A DNA stretch of 7,836 nucleotides from Eshraghiella sp050874365. Lineage in GTDB: Bacteria; Bacillota; Clostridia; Lachnospirales; Lachnospiraceae. The position numbers and the translations under genes were made by a program. Shown here piece after piece: positions 6,539-7,836 of the stretch. The notes below the pieces were generated by a model. It worked only from the letters and a program-made list of their open reading frames with translations, made no database searches and was not told the origin of the DNA. Numbering within the stretch: position 1 is the first letter of the stretch; every line of letters starts with the position of its first letter. The stretch is taken from assembly GCA_050874365.1 (NCBI GenBank), contig JBNMKN010000091.1:1-7836 (forward strand), written 5' to 3'.

Positions 6539-6552
6539 AAGAGGAGATTATT

Positions 6553-7836
6553 ATGAATGACGATTTTAATATGGAAGATGAATTAGCCAATTCAATCGCA
6601 CAGATTATAGACGAAGAAACATCTGAAGCAGAAGATATGTACAGGGATAAGCTTAACGGTAAAACAGCTAAGGCTGAACCTGTGGATAATGATGACGATG
6701 ATTATGAAGAAGACGAAGGCGATAATAACAATAACAAGCGTAAGCTTTTTATAATTATCGGAGCGGTAGCTGTTTCAGTTGTATTAATCGTAACGGCAAT
6801 CGTGCTTTTACTCAAATCTGCCGTTAATAAGAGCAAGAATAATTACGGATACTATCAGAACCTTGCATACGAGGCAAAAGATACCGATAAGGATTATGAC
6901 AAAGCGGTAGAATATTTTAATAAAGCCTTAAAATATAAAGATACTCTTTTAAAGGATGAACATGTTACGGTGGACGGCAAGTCTGTTAAATCATCGGAAA
7001 TTCTTGTAAAGGATATGCTTAATCTCAGGGATTGTTATGATAAGTTAGGTAAGACGGACGAAGAAGTTACAATTCTTAATGAAGCTCTTACTTATGACAG
7101 CGTTAATACAAATGTTATATATTATCTTATTAAATTGTACGGTGATGACAAGAATTACAAAGCAATGTCAGAACTTTACGATACAGTAAGTGCCGATGAG
7201 AATGTAACCAAGGATGTATTAAGTCTTTTTAAGAGTTATGTATGTCAGGATCCTGTTATCACACCTGCCGAGGGTGACTATTCAAAGAGCCAGACAGTAG
7301 GATTTTTACAGGTAAACGGATGTAAGATTTACTACACAATGGACGGCAGTGACCCTGTTAAGAACGGAAGCCTTTATACCCAGGACGTTACCCTTGATAA
7401 AGAGGGCACTTATGAATTTAAGTATTATATGACTAATGAATACGGATTTAAGTCAGATATTTTTACTACCAAATATACCATTACTTTTAAAGCACCTGAC
7501 GGACCTAAGGTAACACCTACGAGCGGTTCTTATTCAACCTCATCTGAGCAGCTTATAGTTGTGGGAAATATTCCTACAGGCGCTAAGGCATATTATGAAA
7601 TATCCCATGACGGAGCAGTTACACCTACCACAGACAGTACGGAGTACACGGAACCCGTTGTTATGCCTGAAGGAAGCTTTTTCTTCTCTGTAATTATCGT
7701 TGATGAAAACGGACTTTCAAGTAATGTTGTTACTAATAATTATACCTTGAAAAAGGTGGATAAATTTGACTCACGTGCTGCCGAACAGCTTATATGGTCT
7801 ACATTAATCAAGAACAAAGTTATTAATGATAACCAC
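6553..7836 (+). CDS. Single-pass membrane protein with TPR-like region and chitobiase C-terminal-type domains (3' end outside window)
   Basis: An open frame of 428 codons that continues past the window end. Residues 1-61 are strongly acidic and rich in Asp, Glu and Asn, probably cytoplasmic. KRK at 62-64 precedes a membrane helix (about 65-87, FIIIGAVAVSVVLIVTAIV), suggesting N-inside topology with the rest outside. Residues 97-230 look helical and TPR-like, with NLAYEAKDTDKDYDKAVEYF and then DCYDKLGKTDEEVTILNEAL. Residues 234-313 resemble the small beta domain at the C-terminus of chitobiase/beta-hexosaminidase, with PVITPAEGDYS and the diagnostic YYTMDGSDP (260-268). A second, weaker copy covers about 317-400 (PKVTPTSGSYS, then AYYEISHDG). 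A further helical domain begins near FDSRAAEQLIWS (405-416). No enzyme active site is visible; a cell-wall or carbohydrate-binding role is inferred. ATG at 6553 follows AAGAGGAG by six bases. Confidence 0.88.
   Translation, partial: MNDDFNMEDELANSIAQIIDEETSEAEDMYRDKLNGKTAKAEPVDNDDDDYEEDEGDNNNNKRKLFIIIGAVAVSVVLIVTAIVLLLKSAVNKSKNNYGYYQNLAYEAKDTDKDYDKAVEYFNKALKYKDTLLKDEHVTVDGKSVKSSEILVKDMLNLRDCYDKLGKTDEEVTILNEALTYDSVNTNVIYYLIKLYGDDKNYKAMSELYDTVSADENVTKDVLSLFKSYVCQDPVITPAEGDYSKSQTVGFLQVNGCKIYYTMDGSDPVKNGSLYTQDVTLDKEGTYEFKYYMTNEYGFKSDIFTTKYTITFKAPDGPKVTPTSGSYSTSSEQLIVVGNIPTGAKAYYEISHDGAVTPTTDSTEYTEPVVMPEGSFFFSVIIVDENGLSSNVVTNNYTLKKVDKFDSRAAEQLIWSTLIKNKVINDNH

Overview
The window looks like chromosomal DNA of a low-to-moderate GC, Gram-positive anaerobe of the class Clostridia, most likely a Lachnospiraceae relative. 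This is an inference from the style of the PNPase and YebC proteins, the strong AGGAGG ribosome-binding sites, the A/T-rich spacers and the long Ig-like surface protein. No rRNA, tRNA, CRISPR array, insertion sequence or phage gene was seen.

Layout. (1) Positions 2-1623, plus strand: a housekeeping RNA/translation cluster. It holds the 3' end of pnp (polyribonucleotide nucleotidyltransferase, with KH and S1 domains), then yebC, then a 76-codon gene of unknown function starting at TTG two bases after yebC. (2) Positions 1637-1668: a hairpin terminator between this cluster and a convergent gene; it also encodes the last codons and stop of that gene. (3) Positions 1647-2639, minus strand: a LacI-family transcription factor with a GTG start and a degenerate hinge region. 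(4) Positions 2640-2811: a divergent control region with a good promoter for the regulator, a perfect 12-bp palindrome and a second inverted repeat. (5) Positions 2812-6459, plus strand: a 1215-residue membrane-anchored or secreted protein made almost wholly of about 14 bacterial Ig-like (Big_2-type) repeats. (6) Positions 6491-6552: a clear promoter and a small stem-loop. (7) Positions 6553-7836, plus strand: the first 428 codons of a gene that runs off the window. It encodes an acidic N-terminal tail, one membrane helix, a TPR-like helical region and two beta-sandwich domains of the chitobiase/beta-hexosaminidase C-terminal type.

How the parts fit. The first three genes are probably co-transcribed and serve RNA turnover and translation. 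The right half looks like a cell-envelope locus: two single-pass proteins with large predicted extracellular parts, with a LacI-type regulator transcribed divergently from the first. The regulator may control the Ig-like protein gene, itself, or both; the palindromes between them are the natural candidate operators. I see no enzyme or known defence system here. The most interesting material is the uncharacterised envelope pair, the control region and the small gene after yebC.
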